Assembly: GCF_030068605.1 (NCBI RefSeq)
Contig: NZ_JASJOU010000005.1
Span: 310,001-374,000 of the forward strand
Direction: 5' to 3'
Origin: Xanthocytophaga agilis
GTDB taxonomy: Bacteria > Bacteroidota > Bacteroidia > Cytophagales > 172606-1
Length of the DNA stretch: 64,000 nucleotides
Position numbers and translations under genes: made by a program. Of this stretch, positions 8,411 through 16,951 are shown in pieces. The notes beneath the pieces were generated by a model that saw only the letters and a list, made by a program, of their open reading frames with translations, was not told the DNA's origin and did no database searches. Position 1 is the stretch's first letter; each line of letters starts with the position of its first letter.

Positions 8411-8806
8411 ATGCCTACCATATTCTCCCGAATCATTGCTGGTGAAATCCCTTGTCACAAAATAGCAGAAAACGAACATTGCTTTGCCTTCCTTGATATT
8501 AGTCCGGTAGCAGAAGGACATGTATTGGTAGTACCAAAACAGGAGACTGACTATCTTTTTGATTTAGACAATACAATTTATACGGAATTAATGCTATTCT
8601 GTAAAAATCTGGCACCAGCTATTCAGCAAGCAATCCCCTGTCTGCGTATTGGGGTAACTGTTATAGGCCTTGAAGTTCCTCATGCCCATGTACATCTAAT
8701 TCCGTTAAATTCCATGAATGACATGAATTTCAGCAAGCCAAAGTTACAGATGAGCCAAGAAGCGTTGGCAGAGACAGCCAAACGGATACATAGCTTTGTA
8801 AAATAG
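8411..8806 (+). CDS. HIT family nucleotide hydrolase/transferase
   Basis: 131 residues with the histidine triad HAHVHLIP (91-98: His91, His93, His95) and the N-terminal signature TIFSRIIAGEIPCHKIAENEHCFAFLDISPVAEGHVLVVPK of the HINT/FHIT-like family. Such enzymes cleave nucleoside phosphoramidates or dinucleoside polyphosphates; the substrate here is not known. The usual GIVTNGxxxGQ segment before the triad is replaced by LRIGVTVIGLEVP, so this is a divergent member. Probably cotranscribed with greA across a structured spacer. Confidence 0.92.
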   Translation: MPTIFSRIIAGEIPCHKIAENEHCFAFLDISPVAEGHVLVVPKQETDYLFDLDNTIYTELMLFCKNLAPAIQQAIPCLRIGVTVIGLEVPHAHVHLIPLNSMNDMNFSKPKLQMSQEALAETAKRIHSFVK

Positions 8807-8936
8807 ACAAAATATTCAGCAGATTACCTTAAAATGACAAACCATAGACCACACTCTCACGTAAGAGTCCTCTGTGGCCATTGCTGCAATACATATACTT
8901 CATCTTCTGAGTCAGACTAAAAAGACATCTACTTCC

Positions 8937-9323
8937 ATGAAAGACAGTTTTCTTGGGCTCCGAACCACTATCTATAAAGTTAATGATATTATCAAAGCAA
9001 AAGAATGGTACTCACAGGTTTTAGGGATCTCTCCTTATTTTGATGAATCCTATTATGTTGGGTTTAATGTAGGTGGCTACGAATTAGGACTACAACCAGA
9101 AGAACAATCTTCCGCCTTTAAATCGGATAATGTTGTTACCTATTGGGGTGTCTCTGATATTGAGCTGTCTTTTTACAAACTTATTGCGGCAGGGGCAGTG
9201 GCTTATGAACAACCAGAAGAAGTTGGAGAAGGAATAAAAACTGCCTCTGTAAAGGATTTGTGGGGAAATGTTGTTGGCATTATTGAGAACCCTCACTTTG
9301 TAGTACAGCCACATATTAGCTGA
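8937..9323 (+). CDS. VOC (glyoxalase/bleomycin-resistance) superfamily protein
   Basis: 128 residues starting MKDSFLGLRTTIYKVNDIIKAKEWYSQVLGI, the typical first half of a VOC fold, with the second half ending in the WGNVVGIIENPHF motif. The frame is open from 8874, but the added residues have no family likeness, so I use the ATG at 8937. Metal-binding positions are not obvious beyond a late Glu and His. Function unknown; members range from glyoxalase I to antibiotic-binding proteins. Confidence 0.85.
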   Translation: MKDSFLGLRTTIYKVNDIIKAKEWYSQVLGISPYFDESYYVGFNVGGYELGLQPEEQSSAFKSDNVVTYWGVSDIELSFYKLIAAGAVAYEQPEEVGEGIKTASVKDLWGNVVGIIENPHFVVQPHIS

Positions 9324-9349
9324 TAGTGTAATATAAGCATAAAATAGAA

Positions 9350-9378
9350 ACTCCCGAAAGTCAGGAACTTTCGGGAGT
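9350..9378 (+). terminator. Strong hairpin after the VOC gene
   Basis: Perfect 12-bp stem ACTCCCGAAAGT (9350-9361) with ACTTTCGGGAGT (9367-9378), 5-nt loop. No T-run follows, so it may stabilise the 3' end rather than terminate alone. Confidence 0.6.
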
Positions 9379-9605
9379 CTGATCACAAAACTCCTCTTCA
9401 CTTCAATCTAATGAAGTTGATTTTGTATACATGACCCAGAAAACAGATAGATGGTTGCATGCACTATAAATTTTTTTTACTTTTTATTCAGTAATTATCA
9501 GCGATGCATTAGTGTGCCTTTTAGTTAAGCTCTTATCTCGCATATTTGATAAGTTAGAAGTAGCCCCTTAACATAAATTGCTATCTTGCAATAAAAACGC
9601 ATTTT

Positions 9606-10397
9606 ATGCTGAAAGTTGAAGCATTTCAAGTTGCCGAACAAATCAATATTAAGTCATTTCGTGCTGAGTTTACAGGCGAACCTTACCTGGCTACTAACTA
9701 TGAAGTGTTTTATGTTCTGGAACATGGAAAGTACTTATATGTACTCAACTATGGAGTAGTTGTATTTGTAGATCACTCAGAGATTGAAAAAAGCGATTTA
9801 ATCCGGTTTTTAAAAAACTTCTGTGAACGCCCTGTTCGTGAAGACTTTAAAGAAGATTTATTAGTAGAGGTAAATTCACAAAAAAAACTCACATTTAATT
9901 ATACCTCTCTCATAGTTCCCGAAATAAATGAGCATGCTGTACGAGTTATCATGTTAAATACAGCTCAATCTGTTGCTCTGGAAACATATGAATCTTTGGG
10001 GGATGATATTTTGGAAGGGACCAAAAGATTTGCAGAAGAATTGGAAAAGGCTGGCAAAGTAAAGATTTCTCCCAAGAACTTATTGCGTTTCATTGGCCGT
10101 ACTATCAATGTAAAGAATAGTATTATAGACAATCTATATGTATTCAACTCACCAGATGTGGTCTGGGAAAGTGAATATTTATCCAAACTAGATCATGGAT
10201 TACGGGAAATGTTTGATATCAACACGCGATTTCGGGCATTAGATTATGAACTTAGAGTAGTACAGGATAACCTGGAACTGTTTACAGACCTATTGCAAAA
10301 CAGAGAAAGTACTCGATTGGAATGGATTGTAATTGGGTTGATCTTTGTAGAGGTATTAAACCTTATCTTTGGCAAGATCTTCGGAAGTGGGCACTAA
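9606..10397 (+). CDS. RMD1/DUF155 family protein with C-terminal membrane anchor
   Basis: 263 residues matching the RMD1 (DUF155) family, known from yeast Rmd1/Sif2-type and mitochondrial MRX10 proteins. The most conserved part is the C-terminal third: NLYVFNSPDVVWE (about 171-183), LDHGLREMFDINTRFRALDYELRVVQDNLELF, then a transmembrane helix at 237-259 (LEWIVIGLIFVEVLNLIFG). Bacterial members are uncharacterised. The layout predicts a cytoplasmic domain tethered to the inner membrane. TATCTTGC (9582-9589) is a weak -7 candidate. It is convergent with an Rrf2 regulator. Confidence 0.85.
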   Translation: MLKVEAFQVAEQINIKSFRAEFTGEPYLATNYEVFYVLEHGKYLYVLNYGVVVFVDHSEIEKSDLIRFLKNFCERPVREDFKEDLLVEVNSQKKLTFNYTSLIVPEINEHAVRVIMLNTAQSVALETYESLGDDILEGTKRFAEELEKAGKVKISPKNLLRFIGRTINVKNSIIDNLYVFNSPDVVWESEYLSKLDHGLREMFDINTRFRALDYELRVVQDNLELFTDLLQNRESTRLEWIVIGLIFVEVLNLIFGKIFGSGH

Positions 10398-10411
10398 AAG
10401 GTAAAAATTAA

Positions 10412-10446
10412 TGAATCCGGAAATTTTTATCAACTTTCCGGATTCA
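10412..10446. terminator. Bidirectional hairpin between the RMD1 and Rrf2 genes
   Basis: TGAATCCGGAAA (10412-10423) and TTTCCGGATTCA (10435-10446), perfect 12-bp stem with an 11-nt loop, between convergent genes. Confidence 0.75.
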
Positions 10447-10462
10447 GTCTTCATTTACACTC

Positions 10463-10903
10463 TTAAATGATCCAGTCCAAGGGCTCTTTTTCCAGACGTA
10501 CGCAATCTGCAAGTGTTGTGCTGTCCAGAATATCAGCAGTGGCATCACGCACCTTACGCATTGTAATCCGAATAGAACAAGTTTCCACATCATTACATTC
10601 ATCACAAGGCTGGTATCCATTCTGTCTGGCACAAGGAACCCAGGCAAGTGGTCCATCTATGATACGTACTACCTGACCCATTGTAATCTGATCTGGACTT
10701 TTTAATAATCCATATCCTCCCGTCTTTCCTCTACGACTAAATAAAATACCATGATTCTTTAGATCTAATAGAATTGCTTCCAGAAACTTTTTAGGAATTC
10801 GTTCTTGCTCAGCAATCTCAGCAATCAAGGTTGCATCATTTCCAAAGTCACGTGCAAGAACAAAAAGCGCCTTAAGGGCGTATTTAGCTTTCTTTGATAA
10901 CAT
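10463..10903 (-). CDS. Rrf2 family transcriptional regulator with a cysteine cluster
   Basis: 146 residues. The N-terminal winged helix has the Rrf2 signature MLSKKAKYALKALFVLAR and RIPKKFLEAILLDLKNHGILFSRRGKTGGYGL. A cysteine group follows at Cys91, Cys100, Cys103 and Cys109. IscR holds an Fe-S cluster with three Cys spaced X5/X5; the spacing here (X8, X2, X5) differs, so cluster or zinc binding is inferred. Possible roles are control of Fe-S assembly or sulfur metabolism, but no such gene is adjacent. Promoter: TATATTTG on the minus strand at 10928-10921. Confidence 0.9.
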   Translation of the reverse strand: MLSKKAKYALKALFVLARDFGNDATLIAEIAEQERIPKKFLEAILLDLKNHGILFSRRGKTGGYGLLKSPDQITMGQVVRIIDGPLAWVPCARQNGYQPCDECNDVETCSIRITMRKVRDATADILDSTTLADCVRLEKEPLDWII

Positions 10904-10920
10904 GTCTATGTATATTTTTA

Positions 10921-10928
10921 CAAATATA
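10921..10928 (-). promoter_or_regulatory. -7 promoter element of the Rrf2 gene
   Basis: Minus-strand TATATTTG, a full TAnnTTTG match, 18 bases before the ATG. Confidence 0.5.
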
Positions 10929-11156
10929 TTAAAAGTCTACAAAATAAGTATAGATTATCTACAAATAGTTAATTTATTACAATGGAGAATATATTTGTTT
11001 CTTACATGTTTCCAAAAGTCAACTTTGTGCGCGTTTTTGGGGCTGGCATGCTGTTTTCTATAAAAATATTTACATAGTAATGAACTATCTATCAGTATTT
11101 TGCAGTTTTGATTTTCGATTTACATACACACACATTTACTTTCTGGAGGAAACTAT

Positions 11157-11164
11157 TAAATTTG
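11157..11164 (+). promoter_or_regulatory. -7 promoter element of accA
   Basis: TAAATTTG, a full TAnnTTTG match, 25 bases upstream of the ATG; predicted short leader. Confidence 0.55.
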
Positions 11165-11189
11165 CACCCCTGCAACAAATTACACACAC

Positions 11190-12137
11190 ATGCTGTTGGA
11201 CTTTGAGAAACCTATAGCAGAACTTGAAGCAAAATTAGCTGATATGAAGCAGCTCGCAGAAGGTTCTGATCCTGAGATGCAATCAGCCGTTAAAACGCTG
11301 GAACAAAACATCTTGAAATTAAAAAGAGAAACCTATCAAAATCTGACGCGCTGGCAACGGGTACAGCTTTCTCGTCACCCTGATCGGCCTTATACCCTTG
11401 ATTATATTTACTCTGTTACCGATCAGTTCATAGAATTGCATGGAGATCGTACTGTTTCGGATGATCCGGCAATGGTGGGCGGATTTGGTACTATAGAAGG
11501 GCAGACAGTAATGTTTATTGGTCAGCAGAAGGGACGTAATACCAAGCAGCGTCAACAACGTAATTTTGGTATGGCGAATCCGGAAGGCTATCGGAAGGCA
11601 TTGCGTCTGATGAAAATGGCAGAAAAATTTGGTAAACCGATCATTACTTTTATAGATACTCCAGGCGCATTTCCAGGTATTGAGGCAGAAGAAAGAGGAC
11701 AGGGTGAAGCTATTGCCCGTAATCTTCGTGAAATGTTTATGCTGAAAGTACCTGTAATCTGTATTATCATTGGAGAAGGTGCTTCGGGAGGAGCCTTGGG
11801 AATCGGTATAGGAGATCGGGTATTAATGCTGGAAAATACTTGGTACTCTGTTATCTCTCCAGAATCCTGTTCGTCAATTCTCTGGCGTAGCTGGAATTAC
11901 AAAGAGCAAGCCGCTGAAGCCCTGAAGTTGACTGCAGAAGATATGAAGCAATTTGGTCTTGTAGATGGCATTATTCCAGAACCTCTCGGTGGTGCGCATA
12001 CAGATACTACAGGTATGGCACAAACAATCAAGCAGGTTATTACTGATACACTGAAAGAGCTTGGTGCTTTAAGTCCACAACAGAGAATTAATCAGCGCAT
12101 TGAAAAATTCGGTTCAATGGGTGTATTCAAAGATTAA
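11190..12137 (+). CDS. accA: Acetyl-CoA carboxylase, carboxyltransferase alpha subunit
   Basis: With AccD it transfers CO2 from carboxybiotin to acetyl-CoA, giving malonyl-CoA. 315 residues, the normal length. The N-terminal helical part ([19 protein letters not shown]) leads into the crotonase-like domain with [57 protein letters not shown], the oxyanion-loop [10 protein letters not shown] and [14 protein letters not shown]. All are standard AccA motifs. The accB and accC genes lie 9 kb downstream; accD is not in the window. Confidence 0.97.
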   Translation: MLLDFEKPIAELEAKLADMKQLAEGSDPEMQSAVKTLEQNILKLKRETYQNLTRWQRVQLSRHPDRPYTLDYIYSVTDQFIELHGDRTVSDDPAMVGGFGTIEGQTVMFIGQQKGRNTKQRQQRNFGMANPEGYRKALRLMKMAEKFGKPIITFIDTPGAFPGIEAEERGQGEAIARNLREMFMLKVPVICIIIGEGASGGALGIGIGDRVLMLENTWYSVISPESCSSILWRSWNYKEQAAEALKLTAEDMKQFGLVDGIIPEPLGGAHTDTTGMAQTIKQVITDTLKELGALSPQQRINQRIEKFGSMGVFKD

Positions 12138-12170
12138 TAGAAGTTCATTTACTGAAAATATCTCCATTGG

Positions 12171-12242
12171 AAAGTCGTTAATAGAGAATGGTAGGTTATA
12201 TGTGAAAAACTAATAACTTGCTTGTAACTCTTTAACGACTTT
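12171..12242 (+). repeat. Long inverted repeat in the accA-metallo-hydrolase spacer
   Basis: AAAGTCGTTAATAGAG (12171-12186) pairs with CTCTTTAACGACTTT (12228-12242) with a 1-nt bulge. The right arm ends 7 bases before the next ATG. Confidence 0.7.
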
Positions 12243-12249
12243 TTCTTTT

Positions 12250-13110
12250 ATGCAGGTTCATGTAATTGATACTGGCTTCTTTAAACTAGATGGAGGAGCA
12301 ATGTATGGAGTTGTACCCAAAAGTATCTGGCAAAAACTTAATCCTTCTGATGAAAATAATTTGTGCAGTTGGGCAATGCGGTGTTTGTTAATTGAAGACG
12401 GCAAGCGTCTGATACTAGTTGATACTGGTTTGGGTAATAAACAGGATGCAAAATTTTTCAGCTATTATTATCTGCATGGTACTGCCAGCCTATTACAGTC
12501 TATACAGAATGCCGGATTTTCTCCAGATGAAATTACAGATGTTATTCTGACTCACTTGCACTTTGACCATGTAGGTGGAGCCGTAAGCTGTGATACAGAT
12601 AAAACGAAATACTTTCCAACTTTTAAAAACGCCCGTTACTGGTCTACACCCAGACATTGGCAATGGGCAATACAACCTAATCCTAGGGAAAAAGCAAGTT
12701 TCTTGAAAGAGAATATTCTACCCTTACAGGAAAGTGGCCAATTGCATTGGATTGAAGAAGGGCAAGCTTCACCTTTTGCCAATATAGACTTTCTGTTTGT
12801 AGAAGGCCATACAGAAGCGATGTTATTACCTAAAATACAAATTGGTAATCAAACAATTGTGTATATGGCTGATCTCATTCCTTCCACAGGCCATATTGCG
12901 TTACCCTATGTAATGAGTTATGATGTAAGGCCCCTACTTACAATGGATGAAAAAGCAACAATTCTAGATCAGGCCGTGGAAAAGGACTGGATTTTATTCT
13001 TTGAACATGACCCTATCACAGAGTGTGCTGTTGTACAACATACAGAAAAAGGTATTCGGATAGAGAAACAAGGAGCACTTATAGAATGGCTTGCACTAAC
13101 AAATCAGTAA
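12250..13110 (+). CDS. MBL-fold metallo-hydrolase
   Basis: 286 residues of the metallo-beta-lactamase superfamily. The zinc motif THLHFDHVGG (101-110: His102, His104, Asp106, His107) is intact; a later GHTEAM and the C-terminal FFEHDP His supply further ligands. The layout (MYGVVPKSIW near the start, LVDTGLGNK at 57-63) resembles the quorum-quenching lactonase-like and AhlD-like subgroup common in soil bacteria. Substrate unknown. It is 31 bp upstream of a patatin gene and probably cotranscribed, which may hint at ester or lipid hydrolysis. Confidence 0.88.
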   Translation: MQVHVIDTGFFKLDGGAMYGVVPKSIWQKLNPSDENNLCSWAMRCLLIEDGKRLILVDTGLGNKQDAKFFSYYYLHGTASLLQSIQNAGFSPDEITDVILTHLHFDHVGGAVSCDTDKTKYFPTFKNARYWSTPRHWQWAIQPNPREKASFLKENILPLQESGQLHWIEEGQASPFANIDFLFVEGHTEAMLLPKIQIGNQTIVYMADLIPSTGHIALPYVMSYDVRPLLTMDEKATILDQAVEKDWILFFEHDPITECAVVQHTEKGIRIEKQGALIEWLALTNQ

Positions 13111-13141
13111 TAAACTATCTTATAAACATCAGGACTAGAAT

Positions 13142-13939
13142 ATGGAAATAGGTTTGGCATTGTCTGGAGGAGGTGCAAGAGGATTTGCACATGTTGGTGT
13201 ACTTCAGGCGTTATTGGAAGAAGGCTTTGTTCCAACAAAGCTGTCGGGAGCAAGTGCAGGGAGTATTGTATGTGCTTTATATGCTAATGGCTACCTGCCC
13301 AAAGATATTATGGATATTTTTCAGAGAGCAAAGATTCGTTCAGTATTTAGTCTCTCAACACAATTAACCGGTTTTCTGAAACTAGGGAAAATAGAAAAAT
13401 TTCTGGAAACATATCTCCCCCATAATTCATTTGAACAACTCAACATTCCACTAACGATTAATGCTACCGAGATACAGACCGGCGAAATTGTTTACTTCAA
13501 TTCCGGACCTCTGATCCAACCTATTCTGGCTTCCAGTTGTATACCCGTTTTATTTGAGCCACTTCGTGTTGGCAATAAGTTGCTGGTAGACGGGGGTATA
13601 CTCAATAATCTGCCCGTAGAACCTCTGCTCAATCAATGCGATTTTATAGTGGGTGTACATAGTAACCCATGTGGAAACACCTTACCAATAATTAACATGC
13701 GTACAGTTATGGAACGCAGCTTATTATTAGCTATCCAAAATAATATCCAAGATAGAATCCTGCGCTGTGACTATTTCATCGAACCACCAGAACTTTGTCG
13801 GTTTACAACACTAGATGCCAGCAAAGCCCAAGAACTCTTTTCGATTGGATATAAATACACAAAAGAAATAGCCCCGCAATTGAAAAACCTGTATGAAGAA
13901 AAACAAAAGGGAAAGGAAATAGGGCACTTGAAACAATAA
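13142..13939 (+). CDS. Patatin-like phospholipase (RssA/YchK type)
   Basis: Lipid acyl hydrolase with a Ser-Asp dyad, 265 residues, no signal peptide. The oxyanion loop is GGGARG (9-14), the nucleophile is Ser38 in GASAG (36-40), and the catalytic Asp150 lies in VDGG (149-152). It belongs to the short cytoplasmic NTE-like group (RssA/YlbK). The substrate is not predictable. Downstream on the same strand is an acyltransferase, so the pair could hydrolyse and re-acylate membrane lipids (inference). Confidence 0.92.
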   Translation: MEIGLALSGGGARGFAHVGVLQALLEEGFVPTKLSGASAGSIVCALYANGYLPKDIMDIFQRAKIRSVFSLSTQLTGFLKLGKIEKFLETYLPHNSFEQLNIPLTINATEIQTGEIVYFNSGPLIQPILASSCIPVLFEPLRVGNKLLVDGGILNNLPVEPLLNQCDFIVGVHSNPCGNTLPIINMRTVMERSLLLAIQNNIQDRILRCDYFIEPPELCRFTTLDASKAQELFSIGYKYTKEIAPQLKNLYEEKQKGKEIGHLKQ

Positions 13940-14018
13940 GTATTTTTTGTATTTGTGAGTCAGGGTCATATATAACTCTTTTTCTCATAAATAAGGATGT
14001 AACAAAACAAAAGGATAG

Positions 14019-14054
14019 AATATGTGTTTTGTTTAAACAGATACAACACATATT
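14019..14054 (+). repeat. Inverted repeat in the patatin-acyltransferase spacer
   Basis: AATATGTGTT (14019-14028) pairs perfectly with AACACATATT (14045-14054), 16-nt loop, 48 bases before the next ATG. Confidence 0.6.
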
Positions 14055-14102
14055 TTCGCAGGAAAAATATCAGCTAGCTGATTGTTGATTTATCCTTATT
14101 GT

Positions 14103-14648
14103 ATGATGCGTTTTATAGCCCGGCTGTATTTCTGGCTTATAGGCTGGAAAGTGAAGAATGAAGTTCCATCAACATTGAAGAAATATGTAATGATAGGTTT
14201 GCCACATACCAGCAACTGGGACTTTCCTATTGCTATGGCAGCATTACTTATTCTTCGTCTCAAGACAAACTATCTTGCCAAAAAAGAACTGTTTCGGTTT
14301 CCTCTTGGTATTATTATGCGCGCCTTTGGTGGAATTCCTGTAGATCGTTCCAAACATGGAGGTTTAGTAGATGCCATGATTGACGAGCTTAACAAGCATG
14401 ATGAAATGATTTTATTAATACCGCCAGAAGGAACCAGAAAATATGTCAAAGACTGGAAAACAGGCTTTTACAGAGTAGCAATGGGGGCTAATGTACCTAT
14501 AGTACTGGCTTATCTTGATTATGGTCGAAAAACAACCGGACTAAAGGCTGTTTTTTATCCAACCGGTGACTATGAAAAAGATGTAGAAGCAATGAAGTCT
14601 TACTATAAAGGCATGAAAGGAAAATATCCTAAGTATCAGAATGTATGA
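14103..14648 (+). CDS. 1-acyl-glycerol-3-phosphate acyltransferase family protein
   Basis: PlsC-like acyltransferase, 181 residues. The catalytic HX4D motif reads HTSNWD; later blocks are FGGIPVDRSKHGG (acceptor binding) and LIPPEGTRKYVKDWKTGFYRVA (the EGTR block). It is shorter than PlsC and lacks an obvious long membrane helix, resembling the small LPLAT-like proteins of Bacteroidota, which act on lysophospholipids or ornithine lipids. The frame is open to a TTG at 14082, but the ATG at 14103 (MMRFIARLYFW) is the better start. Weak codon context for SD, as elsewhere. Confidence 0.88.
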   Translation: MMRFIARLYFWLIGWKVKNEVPSTLKKYVMIGLPHTSNWDFPIAMAALLILRLKTNYLAKKELFRFPLGIIMRAFGGIPVDRSKHGGLVDAMIDELNKHDEMILLIPPEGTRKYVKDWKTGFYRVAMGANVPIVLAYLDYGRKTTGLKAVFYPTGDYEKDVEAMKSYYKGMKGKYPKYQNV

Positions 14649-14921
14649 TTTAAATATAAATATATCACAGTCTGGATTTATAGAGAATTTTCAAAAGAAT
14701 CACTTGGGTGCGAACTATAGGACTTCTATCAACGTCTATTTTCTGATAATTATAGATATGCTGATTTTAAAAGCAATATATTGATTATCAACTTAATATT
14801 CATATAAATTATACAAAACCATCTTATCAGATTAGAAGGTTTACAAGTTATACCCTATTATTTATCCAATAAAATGTAAGAACTAAACAACTATTACGTA
14901 TCTATATTCCCGAATATTAAA

Positions 14922-14929
14922 TACATTTG
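14922..14929 (+). promoter_or_regulatory. -7 promoter element of the LolD-like gene
   Basis: TACATTTG, a full consensus match, 23 bases upstream of the ATG. The rest of the 303-bp spacer from 14649 shows no gene or repeat. Confidence 0.55.
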
Positions 14930-14951
14930 TGCATATACTCCATAATTACGC

Positions 14952-15620
14952 ATGATAGAGGTCAAAAATATCTCAAAGTCTTATAACACGTTACAAGTGT
15001 TGAAAGGAATAGACTTGGTTATTCGTCGCAAAGAAGTTGTTTCTATCGTAGGAGCTTCCGGAGCAGGTAAAAGTACTCTTCTGCATATTATGGGCACTCT
15101 TGATAAGCCTGATACAGGTCTTGTTCGTATTAATGGCCAGGATGTTGTAAATCTTCGCAGTTCAGCACTGGCAGATTTTAGAAATCAGAATATAGGTTTC
15201 ATTTTTCAGTTCCACAATCTTCTTCCTGAATTTACAGCACTTGAAAATGTCTGTATACCAGGCTATTTAAGTAATAAGGACGCTAAAAAAGTACAGGCTC
15301 GGGCCACAGAATTATTGCTTATGCTGGGCCTTAAAAATCGTCTTGATCATACTCCGTCCCGTATGTCTGGTGGTGAACAACAACGTACAGCTGTTGCAAG
15401 AGCTCTTATTAATTCGCCTCTGGTAGTTTTTGCAGATGAACCAAGCGGCAATCTTGACTCCAAAAATGCACAGGAACTTCATCAACTCTTCTTCAGACTC
15501 AGAGATGAGATTGGTCAGACATTTGTGATTGTCACACACAATGAAGATCTAGCTAATATGGCCGATCGGAAACTAGAAATGAAAGACGGAAAAATCCTTA
15601 TTCCTGAAGTATCAAACTAG
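14952..15620 (+). CDS. LolD-like ABC transporter ATP-binding protein
   Basis: 222 residues of the MacB/LolD/FtsE class. Walker A GASGAGKS (34-41), Q-loop Gln86 in [18 protein letters not shown] (the LolD/MacB hallmark), signature MSGGEQQR (138-145), Walker B VVFADEP (158-164) and H-switch His in VTHNEDLA. In lipoprotein export LolD powers LolCE to release lipoproteins from the inner membrane. No LolCE or MacB permease is adjacent, so the partner must be elsewhere. Assignment to lipoprotein release is by family likeness only. Confidence 0.88.
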   Translation: MIEVKNISKSYNTLQVLKGIDLVIRRKEVVSIVGASGAGKSTLLHIMGTLDKPDTGLVRINGQDVVNLRSSALADFRNQNIGFIFQFHNLLPEFTALENVCIPGYLSNKDAKKVQARATELLLMLGLKNRLDHTPSRMSGGEQQRTAVARALINSPLVVFADEPSGNLDSKNAQELHQLFFRLRDEIGQTFVIVTHNEDLANMADRKLEMKDGKILIPEVSN

Positions 15621-16045
15621 TGTTTTATTCTACATTCCAGACTTATATTCTGCCCTCTATTAACCCCATATATTCCCCATTGATACTGGAAAGTAGCTAG
15701 TCAGTTATTTTTCTTCCATGTATATAGTATATCTTTCCTTGTAAGAAAAATATCTTTTTTACAGAAATATCCCTTTTTCATACCTTTTTACTCTACTCCT
15801 CTGACAATCTATGTTTTTCCAGAAAAAAGAAGCCGTTTAAGGTTTACCTTTTTTTAGCTCAATTATTAATAAGAGAATCAGTAAGTTACATGATGCATAT
15901 GAGCAAATAAACTTAAAAAGGAGTTTTACTATTACGATAACCACCAAAAAACTTACGAATTCATACTCAGGCACACTTTTTTAACTAATACCTGCTCTGT
16001 GTAATTTTTAGCCATTCTTGAATTGAATACCTGTCTCAAAAAGGC
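15621..16045. other. Intergenic region, no gene seen
   Basis: Low-GC spacer rich in T-runs. I see no coding frame, tRNA or strong hairpin except the promoter of the next gene at its right end. Confidence 0.5.
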
Positions 16046-16053
16046 CACCTTTG
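16023..16053 (+). promoter_or_regulatory. Promoter of the small STAS/SpoIIAA-like gene
   Basis: TTG (16023-16025), 20-bp spacer, CACCTTTG (16046-16053): seven of eight -7 positions match. It overlaps the TTG codon at 16051, which rules that codon out as start. Confidence 0.55.
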
Positions 16054-16074
16054 ATACATAAAATAAATAAATAT

Positions 16075-16503
16075 ATGGAATCTTCATATCTATCTGTAGG
16101 TTACAATCGTGAACTGAATGCAGTTATAGCTTCCTGGTCTGGTTACATATCCGCAGATGAGGCTAAAAGTGGATTTGAGAGAATATGGGAAGTATTCCGT
16201 TATTATGAAGCTAACTATGTTATTGCAGATCTGAGAGAATACGAAGGTGGGTTCGGCGCTATTACTCAATGGCTGGATGAAGAATATATGCCTAAAATGA
16301 TCAAAATAGGTTATCAGGCCTGCGCAAACGTAATGCCTGAAGATTTCTTTATGTCTGTTTCATTAAACGATTTTCAGAATAAACAATCCGGAATAGTACC
16401 TTTAAGAGTATTTGCAGACTTAAATACAGCTCAAACTTGGATCAGCCAATTACAAACTAGTAAGAATGAACCAACACCTGATGCTCTTCGGGCAGTAGCC
16501 TAA
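16075..16503 (+). CDS. Hypothetical protein, possibly STAS/SpoIIAA-like fold
   Basis: 142 residues beginning MESSYLSVGYNRELNAVIASWSGYISADEAKSGFERIWEVF. The pattern of a beta strand ending in an aromatic, then SADEAKSGFERIWE helix, then YVIADLREYEG strand resembles the SpoIIAA/STAS-like proteins of Bacteroidota, which are thought to respond to lipid or act in signalling. No catalytic motif is visible. I use the ATG at 16075 since the -7 box covers the earlier TTG. The gene is monocistronic with a strong terminator. Function unknown. Confidence 0.75.
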   Translation: MESSYLSVGYNRELNAVIASWSGYISADEAKSGFERIWEVFRYYEANYVIADLREYEGGFGAITQWLDEEYMPKMIKIGYQACANVMPEDFFMSVSLNDFQNKQSGIVPLRVFADLNTAQTWISQLQTSKNEPTPDALRAVA

Positions 16504-16513
16504 TATTTTATAC

Positions 16514-16561
16514 TATCAATAAAAAAGGAGATACTCTTAAGTATCTCCTTTTTTATTGATA
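16514..16561. terminator. Long perfect inverted-repeat terminator
   Basis: Two 21-base arms (16514-16534 and 16541-16561) match perfectly around a 6-nt loop, with A-run and T-run flanks, so it works on both strands. GGAGATAC/GTATCTCC forms the core. Confidence 0.88.
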
Positions 16562-16598
16562 AGGTATCTAAGTCATCGTGAATCTTAGGAAAAGATAG

Positions 16599-16907
16599 TG
16601 ACCGTTTTTAGAGAAAATTTCCAATTTGTGTATAGTTCACCGCAAACAGTTTTTTGGTAATCGCAAAGCAGTCCTATCTATCGGCTAATGAATTACGTTT
16701 TAATTACGGCAATTTTGCTTTTGACTAGAACTCCGATCATTTCCAGCGGTGCACATAACTAATTGCAGATTTCATTTTGACCGGAACTCTAGTCGTTTTT
16801 TCTCTTGCACATAATTCACAACAATTTTTATTTTGATCGGAATTCACCGCAAACAATTGCTTGTATAGAATTGTGCGCAATAAAACTTTTGATGTGAATT
16901 CCGATCA
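16599..16907. repeat. 28-bp-period palindrome array (copy B, inverted relative to C and D)
   Basis: In-phase 18-mers: TGACTAGAACTCCGATCA (16722), TGCACATAACTAATTGCA (16750), TGACCGGAACTCTAGTCG (16778), TGCACATAATTCACAACA (16806), TGATCGGAATTCACCGCA (16834), TGTATAGAATTGTGCGCA (16862), TGATGTGAATTCCGATCA (16890), each 28 bases apart. Two more in another phase: TGACCGTTTTTAGAGAAA (16599) and TGTGTATAGTTCACCGCA (16627). Read on the minus strand, the unit order from 16851 downward (chimera, Y, X, Y, X) equals copy D. It fills a gap between convergent genes. Confidence 0.8.
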
Positions 16908-16951
16908 GGTACTTAGTGAGACTAGAAAATTCTAAAATTTAGTAAAATATA

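Noticed and set aside
16599-16907. Ordinary rho-independent terminators
   Set aside because: Many palindromes in a row with fixed spacing and without T-runs do not fit terminators; a clear terminator already exists at 16514-16561.
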